Assembly (NCBI RefSeq): GCF_013359935.1 | Contig: NZ_JABMCB010000197.1 | Location: forward strand, 124,001-188,000 | Length of the DNA stretch: 64,000 bases | Origin: Paenibacillus xylanilyticus | Lineage (GTDB): Bacteria > Bacillota > Bacilli > Paenibacillales > Paenibacillaceae | Direction of reading: 5' to 3' | In this document: piece after piece, positions 25,097-33,879 of the stretch | Layout: every line of letters starts with the position of its first letter | Numbering within the stretch: position 1 is the stretch's first letter | Notes under the pieces: generated by a model | The model's database searches: none | Told to the model about the DNA's origin: nothing | The model's input: the letters and a program-made list of their open reading frames with translations, nothing else | Translations under genes and position numbers: made by a program

Positions 25097-27373
25097 TTGA
25101 ATTATTTAAGTACACGCAACAAGATTTTGGTCACGGCTACGGTGATCATGTCTTGTATTTACGTCATTTGGCGTACGTTCTTCACGATTCCTTTCGGCCA
25201 TGGCCCTCTCGCCGTGACCGCCGGTCTTGCCCTCCTTATTGTCGAACTCATCGGCATGTTTGAACTGGCCGTCCACTTTTATAATATGACCCGGCTTGAG
25301 TATCCCGAGCTTCCGGTGGTAGACAAGGCATTATACCCGGATGTGGATGTCTTTATTGCGACCTACAATGAACCAACATCCCTTCTCTTCAAAACGATTA
25401 ACGGCTGTCTCAATATGGATTATCCGGACCGTTCCAAAGTACATATTCATTTGTGTGACGATTCCAATCGTCCCGAGATGCGGGAGCTGGCCGCCCATCT
25501 GGGCATCAACTACCTGACCCGGTCAGAACACAAACACGCCAAGGCTGGTAATCTGAACAACGCCATGAAACATACTTCTTCCCCCCTGATCGTCACCTTT
25601 GATGCCGACATGATTCCGAAGCATGATTTTCTGACGTCCTGTGTTCCGTATTTTCTGACAGGAGAAAAGATCGGTTTCGTGCAGACACCGCAAAGTTTCT
25701 ACAATCCCGATCAATTCCAGTACAATCTCTACTCCGAGAACCGGATTCCGAATGAGCAGGATTATTTCTACCGTGACGTACAGGTGGGACGCAACAAATC
25801 CAATTCCGTGATCTACGGCGGGACCAATACCGTTCTCTCCAGACAGGCACTGGAAGACGTAGGCGGCTTCTATACAGGTTCCATTACAGAGGACTTTGCA
25901 ACAGGCATTGAAATGCAGAGCAAAGGGTATCGCTGCTTCGCAACCAACAAGGTACTCGCATCCGGACTTGCCCCAGGCGATCTGAAGAGCCTGATCAAGC
26001 AGCGTCAGCGCTGGGCACGCGGTTGTATCCAGACAGGCAAGAAGATGAATCTGCTGTTCAAGAGAGGCTTAAGTTTTGCTCAGAAATTAAACTATATCTC
26101 TTCGATTACCTACTGGTATTCTGGACTGAAGAGATTGCTGTATATCATGTCACCCATTCTGTTTGCCGTCTTCGGCATTCTTGTCGTGAAATGTACGATA
26201 CTTGAAATTTTGATATTTTGGCTGCCGATGTATTTACTGACCAATACCTGTCTGCGCATGCTGTCAGGCAATATTCGAACCACCAAATGGACCAATGTCT
26301 ATGAAACCATTCTGTTCCCGTCCCTGCTGCCAGCCGTCATTCTGGAGACGCTTGGCATCACAATGAACAAATTCGTCGTGACCCGCAAAGATGGTGCGCA
26401 AAATGATGACCGGAACTACCAGATCAAACAGATGATTCCCCATCTGATCCTGGCCGTGCTGTCCATCATTGGTATTGTAAACTGCATTCACTGGACGTTC
26501 AGTCAGGGCACGATTGGTTTCCTTGTGGTGCTGTACTGGCTGTTGATCAACTTCTACAACATCATGATGTCCATCTTCTTCCTCGCCGGGCGCAAAGTAT
26601 TCCGCAACCACGAGCGTTCACTCGCTTCTGTGGACTGCATGATTACGACCGAAGGGGAGACGATCTCCTGCCTTACGCATGATCTGTCGGAAGGCGGAAT
26701 ATCCGTGATGCTGGATAAGCCGAAATACATTCCAAGCGATGTTGAGGTCAGCATCAGGCTAGTTAACGATCGATATACGAGTGAGTTTACAGGCAAGGTC
26801 GCTCACGTGGCATCCATCGGCAATCGCTGGAAGTATGCTTTTATCATCAAGGACATTACAGAAGAGCAGCAGCGTCAGCTGCTTCACATGATCTATGACC
26901 GCGAGCCTACGCTTCCCCAGAAGCTGGACAAGGATATTAGCACGTTTGAGGACATTCGCCTGAATTTTGTACGCCGGGGGCAGAGTGAGTTCTTGTCCAA
27001 CCGGAAGCTGGCACGTATTGGGCTGAACCGTACGGTGAACACATCCACGCATGGAGCAGTTACCCTGCTCGATTTTAACTATGAATATGTTCTGCTGGAG
27101 ACGTCCCGCCATGATCTGGCTTATGAGATGAACCTTTCTCTTGCCGAGGACCTGACGCTGGAGTGTATATGGGTGCAGTCCTTGCGCAACAAACGCGGCA
27201 ATCTCTACCGGGTAACCAACATCGGGGACATTGCACGCAACCATCAAATGGAGGCACTAGAGGCTTTGCTTACACAGTGGAACAGTGAGCAGCGGCAACC
27301 TGGCCGTCCAAACGTCACAGCGAAAGACAAACACTTCTCGGATGATGAACTCAACGAGATGGCTTATTTATAG
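25097..27373 (+). CDS. BcsA/CcsA-like processive glycosyltransferase with PilZ domain (cellulose-synthase-like)
   Basis: A 758-aa membrane GT2 enzyme. Two N-terminal TMs, catalytic GT-A domain with DD121-122, D169-A-D171, T264-E-D266 and Q302-R-Q-R305-W306, then about four TMs, then a PilZ domain with both c-di-GMP motifs intact: RNHER (503-507) and DLSEGG (529-534). A further C-terminal part of about 120 residues follows. HAKAGNLNNAM is the BcsA-type acceptor/UDP segment. It should polymerise a beta-linked glucan from UDP-sugar and export it, activated by c-di-GMP. The TTG start has GAGAGG upstream. First gene of a four-gene set with MBOAT and DHHW proteins. Cellulose is likely but another beta-glycan is possible. 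Confidence 0.9.
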   Translation: MNYLSTRNKILVTATVIMSCIYVIWRTFFTIPFGHGPLAVTAGLALLIVELIGMFELAVHFYNMTRLEYPELPVVDKALYPDVDVFIATYNEPTSLLFKTINGCLNMDYPDRSKVHIHLCDDSNRPEMRELAAHLGINYLTRSEHKHAKAGNLNNAMKHTSSPLIVTFDADMIPKHDFLTSCVPYFLTGEKIGFVQTPQSFYNPDQFQYNLYSENRIPNEQDYFYRDVQVGRNKSNSVIYGGTNTVLSRQALEDVGGFYTGSITEDFATGIEMQSKGYRCFATNKVLASGLAPGDLKSLIKQRQRWARGCIQTGKKMNLLFKRGLSFAQKLNYISSITYWYSGLKRLLYIMSPILFAVFGILVVKCTILEILIFWLPMYLLTNTCLRMLSGNIRTTKWTNVYETILFPSLLPAVILETLGITMNKFVVTRKDGAQNDDRNYQIKQMIPHLILAVLSIIGIVNCIHWTFSQGTIGFLVVLYWLLINFYNIMMSIFFLAGRKVFRNHERSLASVDCMITTEGETISCLTHDLSEGGISVMLDKPKYIPSDVEVSIRLVNDRYTSEFTGKVAHVASIGNRWKYAFIIKDITEEQQRQLLHMIYDREPTLPQKLDKDISTFEDIRLNFVRRGQSEFLSNRKLARIGLNRTVNTSTHGAVTLLDFNYEYVLLETSRHDLAYEMNLSLAEDLTLECIWVQSLRNKRGNLYRVTNIGDIARNHQMEALEALLTQWNSEQRQPGRPNVTAKDKHFSDDELNEMAYL

Positions 27374-27391
27374 AGCGGAGGCAAGCAACAC

Positions 27392-28549
27392 ATGATCAAG
27401 AAGTGGAAAAAACGGATACTTATCGCCAGTCTCGCCGTGTTATGGAGCCTGCTTCCGGTGCAGGCTGTTCAAGCCAAACAGCTTCATCTGAGCGGGAATA
27501 CCATCCGTGAATGGAATAATGGGACCCAAGTGAACGCCAGGGTCGACAAAACCGGAAGCCTGCAGATCAGCACCTCTACGCAGGGACTCAAAAAAGGCTA
27601 TTATTCCGCCTACGTCTATGAATTGCGGAACAGAGATTGGTCCAGGTACGGTGCAATGACCTTCTCCATCCGCAATGAATCGGATCAGACTTTACCCTTA
27701 AATGTCGTATTTACCCGAGCAGATCAGAGTTCTGTTACGGTATCGGACGATCGGAATGTCATTGTGATTCCCAAGGCGACCAAGGAAGCTGCCTTGGTTC
27801 ATCCGGTTGCAGGTCTGATCCAACTGGAGCCGGGATTTGTCGGACAGATCCGCATCCCCTTTTCCAGTCTGATGGTTCAGGACAAGGCCAAGACGACTGG
27901 CCAGGTGAAGCTGGGCAAAATCACCGGTTGGGGCATCTCGACGACGACCACCGAGAATGCCAAACTGAACTTCCGGGTCGGAAACATCAAGCCTGTATCC
28001 CAAAAGCAAGCCGCTGTGGAGAATGACTTAACCACACTTCAGATTACGGGAGACGAGCGGATGGTAAGGCCGGAAGTCGGTGAATCCATTGCGCAATACG
28101 ACGTACGATCTTCATCAAGCAAAGAGGTACAGAACGTTTCATTTCGGTTGGACAGCCCTGTGCAGGGAGCAACCATTACACCTGATGGTTTGCTTACGCT
28201 TCAGACTGCCGTTCAACCTGAAAGTCTGACCATACATGCAATCGTGGACGGAAAATGGAACCTGGCTTATCCTGTTATCTTGGACAATTCTACGGCCATG
28301 AATGTTCAGGAGAAGGATGGAACGAAGCGCTCCATTCCGTCTCCTGATCAGGTAACCAAGGTGTTAACCCCCTCCAATCCGCTAATGAAGCCATGGGTGG
28401 AATGGCTTATCCGCATTGTCGTGACGGCAGCCGGAATCATTACGCTTGCTGCCTACTGGCTGTGGCGGAAGGGCAGGAACACACCTCGTGCCCAAAAAAG
28501 GCGTGCCCGCCGTGCTCAGCGCCGGGCGAGACGTCCATTCAGCATGTAA
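27392..28549 (+). CDS. Secreted, C-terminally membrane-anchored accessory protein of the polysaccharide locus
   Basis: A 385-aa protein with signal peptide (cleavage near AVQA-KQ, residue 29), a beta-sandwich domain about 30-205 resembling carbohydrate-binding/CIA30-like folds (GYYSAYVYELRNRDWSRYGAMTFSIRN), an Ig-like segment about 215-310, one TM about 335-355 and an Arg-rich cytoplasmic tail (KRRARRAQRRARR). Topology, one large outside region plus one C-terminal TM next to the synthase, parallels BcsB, which couples to BcsA through its C-terminal helix, though it is half the size and I see no clear BcsB homology. Starts 18 nt after the synthase with GGAGG, so co-expressed. Function as BcsB analogue is inference. 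Confidence 0.78.
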   Translation: MIKKWKKRILIASLAVLWSLLPVQAVQAKQLHLSGNTIREWNNGTQVNARVDKTGSLQISTSTQGLKKGYYSAYVYELRNRDWSRYGAMTFSIRNESDQTLPLNVVFTRADQSSVTVSDDRNVIVIPKATKEAALVHPVAGLIQLEPGFVGQIRIPFSSLMVQDKAKTTGQVKLGKITGWGISTTTTENAKLNFRVGNIKPVSQKQAAVENDLTTLQITGDERMVRPEVGESIAQYDVRSSSSKEVQNVSFRLDSPVQGATITPDGLLTLQTAVQPESLTIHAIVDGKWNLAYPVILDNSTAMNVQEKDGTKRSIPSPDQVTKVLTPSNPLMKPWVEWLIRIVVTAAGIITLAAYWLWRKGRNTPRAQKRRARRAQRRARRPFSM

Positions 28550-28657
28550 GGCTGAACTCCGGCAGGCTGGACCACATCCCTGGATGCAGGTACCGCCTGT
28601 CTTTCTTTAGCCTGGACACATGCTGCATTCTTAAATGATCCTCAAGGAGGAAAGGCA

Positions 28658-30079
28658 GTGCTCTTTTCCAGTGTAGTCTTTTTATTTTACTTTCTCCCGC
28701 TTGTTCTGGGGCTCTATTACGTACTGAAATTCTCGGTTACGCTCAAAAACATGCTGCTTCTAGTCGCCAGTCTGTTCTTCTATGCTTGGGGTGAACCCTG
28801 GTTCGTCCTGATCATGCTGGCCTCGATCTGTTTCAACTATATCTTTGCTCTGCTTGTGGACAAGTTCAGGGAACGGCGCAATGCAGCCTACACCATCATT
28901 ACGATGATGTTGATCGTCAACCTCGGCATGCTGTTTGTGTTCAAATACCTGGCCTTTGCGCTGCGCATCGTGAACGAAAATACGGGCTTCGGACTCAGCA
29001 TTCCGAACATCGCCCTGCCACTGGGCATCTCATTCTTCACCTTCCACGGCATTTCCTACGTGATTGACGTTTATCGTGGACACGGTGCTGTTCAGAAAAA
29101 TCTCTTTTACGTTGCATTGTATATCTCCTTCTTTCCTCAGCTCGTTGCCGGACCGATTCTGCGGTACAACACGATTGCGGATCAGATGGTGAATCGCAAA
29201 GAGAGCTGGGACAAGTTCGCGGTAGGCTGCTGCAGGTTCATTGTGGGCTTGGGCAAAAAGGTGCTGCTATCCAATAGCATGGCCATCGTCGCCGATCATA
29301 TCTTCAGCATGGGAGGCACATCCGAAGTGTCCTCCAGTTTGGCGTGGCTTGGGGCGATTGCCTATACACTGCAGATTTATTTTGACTTCTCGGGGTATTC
29401 CGATATGGCCATTGGTCTGGCATTGATGTTCGGCTTCAAGTTTGAAGAGAACTTTAGATATCCGTACATCTCCAGATCCATCACCGAATTCTGGCGCCGC
29501 TGGCATATCTCGCTCGGTACCTGGTTCAAGGAATATGTATACTTCCCGCTGGGCGGTTCCCGTGTCACCAACAAAGATAAAATGATTCGCAACCTGTTGG
29601 TCGTCTGGGGACTTACCGGCGTATGGCATGGTGCGGAGTGGACATTTGTGGTGTGGGGATTAATTAACTTTGCGTTCATCGCGCTGGAGAAGATCTTCAA
29701 CTTTGACAAAGGAACACGCTTCATCCCGCTAAGGCATCTCTATGCCATGTTTATTGTCGTCATCGGCTGGGTCATCTTCCGTTCACCGGATCTCCTGCAG
29801 GCGGGTCACTATCTGGGCAATATGTTTGGATTGTACGGCAATGGGTTCTGGAGTGATACAACCTGGATGTTCCTCAAGGAATATGCATTCTTCTTCATTC
29901 TGGGCATTCTGTTCTGCATGCCGATCGCCACCCGGATGAACAAATTGATGGTCGATGGCGCCCGTTTCCGCAAACCGCTGGAGCTGGTTTATCCGCTGAC
30001 AATCATTCTATTGTTCCTGGTCTGTGTATCGTATCTGGTCAAGGGTACGTACAATCCGTTTATCTATTTTAATTTCTGA
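28658..30079 (+). CDS. MBOAT O-acyltransferase (AlgI/WssH/DltB-like)
   Basis: A 473-aa polytopic membrane protein of the MBOAT family. It shows the family core ITEFWRRWHISLGTWFKEYVYFPLGG and the catalytic His324 in GVWHGAEWTFVVWG. Members move acetyl (or D-alanyl) groups across the membrane for polymer modification. No dltA/dltC is present, and the next gene encodes a DHHW protein, so O-acetylation of the exported polysaccharide is the best reading. GTG start with AAGGAGG 8 nt upstream; 108 nt separate it from the preceding gene. Confidence 0.92.
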   Translation: MLFSSVVFLFYFLPLVLGLYYVLKFSVTLKNMLLLVASLFFYAWGEPWFVLIMLASICFNYIFALLVDKFRERRNAAYTIITMMLIVNLGMLFVFKYLAFALRIVNENTGFGLSIPNIALPLGISFFTFHGISYVIDVYRGHGAVQKNLFYVALYISFFPQLVAGPILRYNTIADQMVNRKESWDKFAVGCCRFIVGLGKKVLLSNSMAIVADHIFSMGGTSEVSSSLAWLGAIAYTLQIYFDFSGYSDMAIGLALMFGFKFEENFRYPYISRSITEFWRRWHISLGTWFKEYVYFPLGGSRVTNKDKMIRNLLVVWGLTGVWHGAEWTFVVWGLINFAFIALEKIFNFDKGTRFIPLRHLYAMFIVVIGWVIFRSPDLLQAGHYLGNMFGLYGNGFWSDTTWMFLKEYAFFFILGILFCMPIATRMNKLMVDGARFRKPLELVYPLTIILLFLVCVSYLVKGTYNPFIYFNF

Positions 30080-30095
30080 GAGAAGGCACACAAGC

Positions 30096-31307
30096 ATGCA
30101 TAACTTTCTTGGCAAAAAGAGAATCACCGCTTTCCTCTTCATTCTCGTGCTGGTGACGCTCTCTGTTCTAAATATGATTCAGTCCTTCGGACCAATCAAA
30201 CAAACGCTGACATCCAGAGATTACGATATTTCTGAAACCAAAGGACTGATCCACCAGCTGGATGCGGACATTAATGAACATGTCTTCGAAAAGTTCGGCT
30301 TCGTGGAAGCCTATGGATACTTGCAGTCCCTCATGTGGAAAAGTGAGGAGAACAACTTCGAGGTCGTGAAAGACATGGAGGGCAAGCTGCACTATACCTA
30401 TTTTGCCAACGGTCCAACGTATACGAAAGACTTGTCCGACCGGGTTGCTGCGCTTGGAGCGCATCTGGCTCCTCAAACCAAGCTGACCTACGTCATGACT
30501 CCAGACAAATACGTACGTGGATATACTACCTTCCCGGAAGGCATTCCGTACAACTATAACAACGAGACTGCCGACGGCTTTCTTGCCAATCTGGAGCAGG
30601 ATGGGATCGATACACTTGACCTGCGTGAAGGCTTGCTGGAGAGCGGCATTCCGGCGAAGGATCTCTTTTTTACAACGGACCATCACTGGAAAATCAAGAC
30701 GGCGTTCTGGGCCTTCGGCCAGCTCGTGAATCATCTGGATGGCATGTACGCCAAGCCGTTGGACCCGGATCATTATTATACGGATATCCATAACTACAAT
30801 GTGATTCCATATGAAGATATCTTTATCGGATCTCAGGGCCGCAAAGCCGGTAAATACTTCGCGGGTGCAGATGATTTCGATCTGATCTACCCGAAATTCA
30901 AGACGAACTATTCGTTCTACTTCAAGACAGGCGAGACGGAAGCTGCACTGAACGGGCGCTTCGAGGATGCGCTGCTCACCACGTATCCGCTCAATGTGCA
31001 AGGAGCTACCTATGATCTGACCGCAGATAAGTATTTCACGTACCTGTACGGGAATCAGGGGATTGTTCATGTCGTGAACAAGGACAATCCGGACGGACTG
31101 AAAGTCATGTTCATCAAGGACTCGCTCGCCGTGCCAATGATCTCCTTCCTGTCCACTGTTGTGTCCGAGATTTACGTGATTGATCCGAGGTATTACACCG
31201 GGGACATCATGGATTTTGCCAGTAAAACCGAGCTGGATCACGTCTTTGTGTCGATATCACCACAGGATCTTGTAGAAGAATTTTTCCCTTATGGGGCGAA
31301 AAATTAA
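30096..31307 (+). CDS. DHHW/AlgX-AlgJ-like extracytoplasmic acetyltransferase
   Basis: A 403-aa protein with an N-terminal signal anchor (residues 10-30) and an SGNH-like domain carrying the D195-H-H-W198 signature (FFTTDHHWK) that gives the DHHW family its name. In alginate and acetylated cellulose systems such proteins (AlgJ/AlgX, WssI, clostridial CcsH-type) take the acetyl group delivered by the MBOAT partner and place it on the polymer. A later Ser in MFIKDSLAVPM is the likely nucleophile (inference from AlgX KGTS/KDS-type motif). The start at 30096 has GAGAAGG and follows the MBOAT stop by 16 nt. Last gene of the locus. Confidence 0.88.
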   Translation: MHNFLGKKRITAFLFILVLVTLSVLNMIQSFGPIKQTLTSRDYDISETKGLIHQLDADINEHVFEKFGFVEAYGYLQSLMWKSEENNFEVVKDMEGKLHYTYFANGPTYTKDLSDRVAALGAHLAPQTKLTYVMTPDKYVRGYTTFPEGIPYNYNNETADGFLANLEQDGIDTLDLREGLLESGIPAKDLFFTTDHHWKIKTAFWAFGQLVNHLDGMYAKPLDPDHYYTDIHNYNVIPYEDIFIGSQGRKAGKYFAGADDFDLIYPKFKTNYSFYFKTGETEAALNGRFEDALLTTYPLNVQGATYDLTADKYFTYLYGNQGIVHVVNKDNPDGLKVMFIKDSLAVPMISFLSTVVSEIYVIDPRYYTGDIMDFASKTELDHVFVSISPQDLVEEFFPYGAKN

Positions 31308-31337
31308 GCCAGTGAAAGATCATATGATCTTGAAAAA

Positions 31338-31398
31338 TAAAAGAAGGGTAACCCAAAGCCAATAATGATTTGGCAGACAGGGTACCCTTTTCTTTTTG
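31338..31398 (+). terminator. Terminator of the exopolysaccharide locus
   Basis: Stem AAAAGAAGGGTAACCC / GGGTACCCTTTTCTTTT around a 25-nt loop, T-rich end; the symmetric A-run allows use by the convergent operon. Confidence 0.8.
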
Positions 31399-31411
31399 TG
31401 ATCCAGTAGAA

Positions 31412-31858
31412 TCAGTTTCGTTCACGCTTCATCTTCTGTTCCTTGTAATAGTGCAGCACGTCAGGCGGGCAGCCTTGAAATGAGCGTTCCTTGCCGTACT
31501 CATAGGCGCGATGAAGGTAAGAATACGCCTCATCATGCTGTTCCAGTCTCATGCAGATGGTACCTAGCTCAATGAGCGGACCCGAATCGATATCCGACCC
31601 ACGGGTTTGCAGTGATATTTCCGCCCAGGGCTTCGCCAGCGCATACTGCCCCAAGTCCATATGTGCATTCGCATGACAGGAAGCAATCCAGCTGGCTATT
31701 TCCCAGTCCGTCTTCGGCTCTGGCAGCATTCCCCATGCCTGATCATAATAGATCAGTGCCTGTTCATGCTGCTGCGTTTCGTCCAGAACGTTGCCTGCCT
31801 CAACCGTTTCAATAATCTGTTGCTCCAATTCGGGATGTTCAGGCTTCAATTCTTTCAT
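31412..31858 (-). CDS. TPR-like protein downstream of a SUKH protein
   Basis: A 148-aa all-helical protein with about three TPR-like pairs: ETVEAGNVLDETQQHEQALIYYDQAWGMLPEP, then IASCHANAHMDLGQYALAKPWAEISLQ, then ELGTICMRLEQHDEAYSYLHRAYEYG. The ATG overlaps the preceding stop (ATGA). Such TPR proteins often follow SUKH/immunity genes in Bacilli. No signal peptide; cytoplasmic scaffold. Confidence 0.75.
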   Translation of the reverse strand: MKELKPEHPELEQQIIETVEAGNVLDETQQHEQALIYYDQAWGMLPEPKTDWEIASWIASCHANAHMDLGQYALAKPWAEISLQTRGSDIDSGPLIELGTICMRLEQHDEAYSYLHRAYEYGKERSFQGCPPDVLHYYKEQKMKRERN

Positions 31859-32304
31859 GATGCCTTCTCCTCCTCCAGTTGAAAATACCATTCCAGAAAT
31901 GTATTAAAATCAGGCCATTGCGGGCTGCTCTCGCCGCGCAGGAAGCGTTCGATCGACTCACCAAGCTCCACCAGAACCACTTCTCCAGTCTGCCGATTAT
32001 AAAAGAATCCGCCTTCCCCTTCGAAGCTGTCCAGCGGTATGTAAGCTTCAGGCAATCCCAGCGTGAGCTGAGCCACCGTCATATCTTCCAAATACACGGT
32101 GTTTTCCATAACCCAGCAGATCTGATAAATCTCCTGATGCCTGCTGTAAAAGGTGGGACCATCATCTGCATGCAGATAAAACTGTGCAAAATCAGACTGA
32201 AGGTCAATATTCAGTTTCTGTAATGCTTCTTCATACTCCTTGGGCACATCTTTATGCCACCAGCCTTGGTTCTGGCAATGTTCAATCACTTTACTCGATA
32301 ACAT
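31855..32304 (-). CDS. SMI1/KNR4 (SUKH)-like protein
   Basis: A 149-aa protein. The pattern W..KDVPKEYEEALQKLNIDLQSDFAQFYLHADDGPTF..., AYIPLDSFEGEGGFFYNRQTGEVVLV and a C-terminal FNTFLEWYFQ helix match the SUKH fold used by polymorphic-toxin immunity proteins and by housekeeping paralogues. AGGAGGG precedes the ATG. No toxin gene is adjacent, so it would be an orphan immunity protein or a domesticated member (inference). Confidence 0.7.
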   Translation of the reverse strand: MLSSKVIEHCQNQGWWHKDVPKEYEEALQKLNIDLQSDFAQFYLHADDGPTFYSRHQEIYQICWVMENTVYLEDMTVAQLTLGLPEAYIPLDSFEGEGGFFYNRQTGEVVLVELGESIERFLRGESSPQWPDFNTFLEWYFQLEEEKAS

Positions 32305-32322
32305 ATGAACCCTCCTAATGAA

Positions 32323-32655
32323 CTAAATAGGTTTAACCGGTATCCACACTTGAGGTGGTTCACCTTGACCCCTGTACACTTCGAGCTTCGGAATTCCCGC
32401 ATGCTTGTAAGAGGTATTAGGGAACCACTCGCTCATAATATATTTCCACAATTGCTGTATCGCTTCCGGAGCCAACTCATCGGCTTCAAACACCGTCCAT
32501 TGGGCTGCCGGAATTTCGATGGAGAACAAACCTAACCTGGAATCAACCAGCTGAGAATAACAACTGATCAAACGCGCTTCTTCATACAGCATATACAAAA
32601 AGGTATTCTCTTCCGCTCGCGCGTTGCGCATCAGCTCCTGAAGCGAATGTTCCAT
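32323..32655 (-). CDS. Short GyrI-like effector-binding domain protein
   Basis: A 110-aa protein whose C-terminal 85 residues (FSIEIPAAQWTVFEADE; then LWKYIMSEWFPNTSYKHAGIPKLEVYRG, WIPVK) match the second half of AraC_E_bind/GyrI-like small-molecule-binding domains. The usual domain is about 150 residues with two repeats, so the first repeat seems shortened. A good RBS (GGAGG, 9 nt) precedes the ATG, so it is a genuine gene start rather than an obvious fragment. First gene of the trio with SUKH and TPR. Confidence 0.68.
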   Translation of the reverse strand: MEHSLQELMRNARAEENTFLYMLYEEARLISCYSQLVDSRLGLFSIEIPAAQWTVFEADELAPEAIQQLWKYIMSEWFPNTSYKHAGIPKLEVYRGQGEPPQVWIPVKPI

Positions 32656-32741
32656 ATCGTCATACCTCCGCTGTGTTGTACTACAGTTACTGTATCAAAA
32701 GAGCAGGACGATTGGAAATATCACATCATGTTCCACAACAT

Positions 32742-32767
32742 AAAAAGAAGCCCGCAGAATCTGCGGA
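32742..32767 (-). terminator. Terminator of the ECF sigma/ABC operon
   Basis: CCGCAGATTCTGCGG stem followed on the minus strand by GCTTCTTTTT, 42 nt after the permease stop. Confidence 0.88.
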
Positions 32768-32808
32768 CCTGATTTTGCAATAACGTAATGTTCCCTCATA
32801 TTTTTCTA

Positions 32809-33879
32809 TTAAGAAAAAACCTCGCGATTGCGGAATGTACGATATGTGCCAAATAAAATTACTATAGTAACTACAGCCATGATGATCAGATACAAATTCA
32901 AATAGGACAGCTCCAGCCCAAATATGGAATAGCTAGCCGGAGTTTGAAAAAGCCTCGTTACCCGCATCATGGTACTGAATGAAAAGTCCTCAATCCACTT
33001 GGCCCATCCCGGGTTAAAGTTCAACACATCAAATGCCAGATAAGGCACGCCTACAATCGCAACATTAATGACTATGGCTGCAAACGACGTTGAACTAAGC
33101 GCAGAGACGCATAACACAATGCATCCAAAGACCAGGCTGCCTGCCAGGTGAGTGGCAAACTGTACTCCATAATACTGAACTGCCGATAACCGATAAGGGG
33201 TGAACTCATAGTCAAAGCCCCGAAAATACATCCCGACACTCTGAATAGGTGTACCTGCCCCACCCAAATTTCCAAACCTTAACCAGTAAATCAGCAAGTT
33301 GACACTTGTAAATAAGATGACGCATAGTATCACATATCCCATGGAAGCTATCAATTTAGCTGATACGATTTGGCTTTTCCCACGTTTGCTGCTGCGCAGT
33401 AATGCTGCCGTTCCCAATGTATATTCCTCTGCAAATACGGGTGCCAGTCCCAGCAGAATCATGATCATCATAAAGAGCACTCCAAATTGATCAATGTATT
33501 CCAACAGATAGCCCCATGGTTTATTGTAGTGAATTTCCGAGACGGTTACGGTTCGTTCCATGGCCTTCCCGCTATCATCATATCTGGTGTAGTTTTTTAT
33601 GGATTCCGGCGAAAATATGGAGATCTCATAAAATACGCCATATCGATTCTGATTCTCTTCTTCACTATAACCCTCGCTTTGCATCTCATCCTTCGCGGCC
33701 TGAACTTTCTCCTCCGTAATGGCTCCTTCATAGGGCTTGTAATATGATGTACCGTTCAATGGCCCGGAATGTCCGAGACAGGCGTATAAAACAAGAAGCA
33801 CAAGCAGCCCGGCGAGTGCCAGATAAACGCTTTTACGTGTCATCATTTTAATAAATTCGAACTGGGTCAACCGAATCAC
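32809..33879 (-). CDS. ABC-2 type transporter permease
   Basis: A 356-aa membrane protein: first TM about residues 17-35, a large extracytoplasmic domain of about 110 residues, then five TMs toward the C-terminus; typical for ABC-2 permeases paired with a stand-alone ATPase. The GTG start overlaps the ATPase stop (GTGA). In architecture the operon resembles the B. subtilis sigY-yxlCDEFG locus, where YxlG is the permease. Substrate unknown. Confidence 0.85.
   Translation of the reverse strand: MIRLTQFEFIKMMTRKSVYLALAGLLVLLVLYACLGHSGPLNGTSYYKPYEGAITEEKVQAAKDEMQSEGYSEEENQNRYGVFYEISIFSPESIKNYTRYDDSGKAMERTVTVSEIHYNKPWGYLLEYIDQFGVLFMMIMILLGLAPVFAEEYTLGTAALLRSSKRGKSQIVSAKLIASMGYVILCVILFTSVNLLIYWLRFGNLGGAGTPIQSVGMYFRGFDYEFTPYRLSAVQYYGVQFATHLAGSLVFGCIVLCVSALSSTSFAAIVINVAIVGVPYLAFDVLNFNPGWAKWIEDFSFSTMMRVTRLFQTPASYSIFGLELSYLNLYLIIMAVVTIVILFGTYRTFRNREVFS

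Noticed and set aside
30168..31241. A 357-codon open frame on the minus strand
   Set aside because: It is antisense to the DHHW gene, which has the signature motif, RBS and operon context; the antisense frame has no recognisable domain and no RBS.
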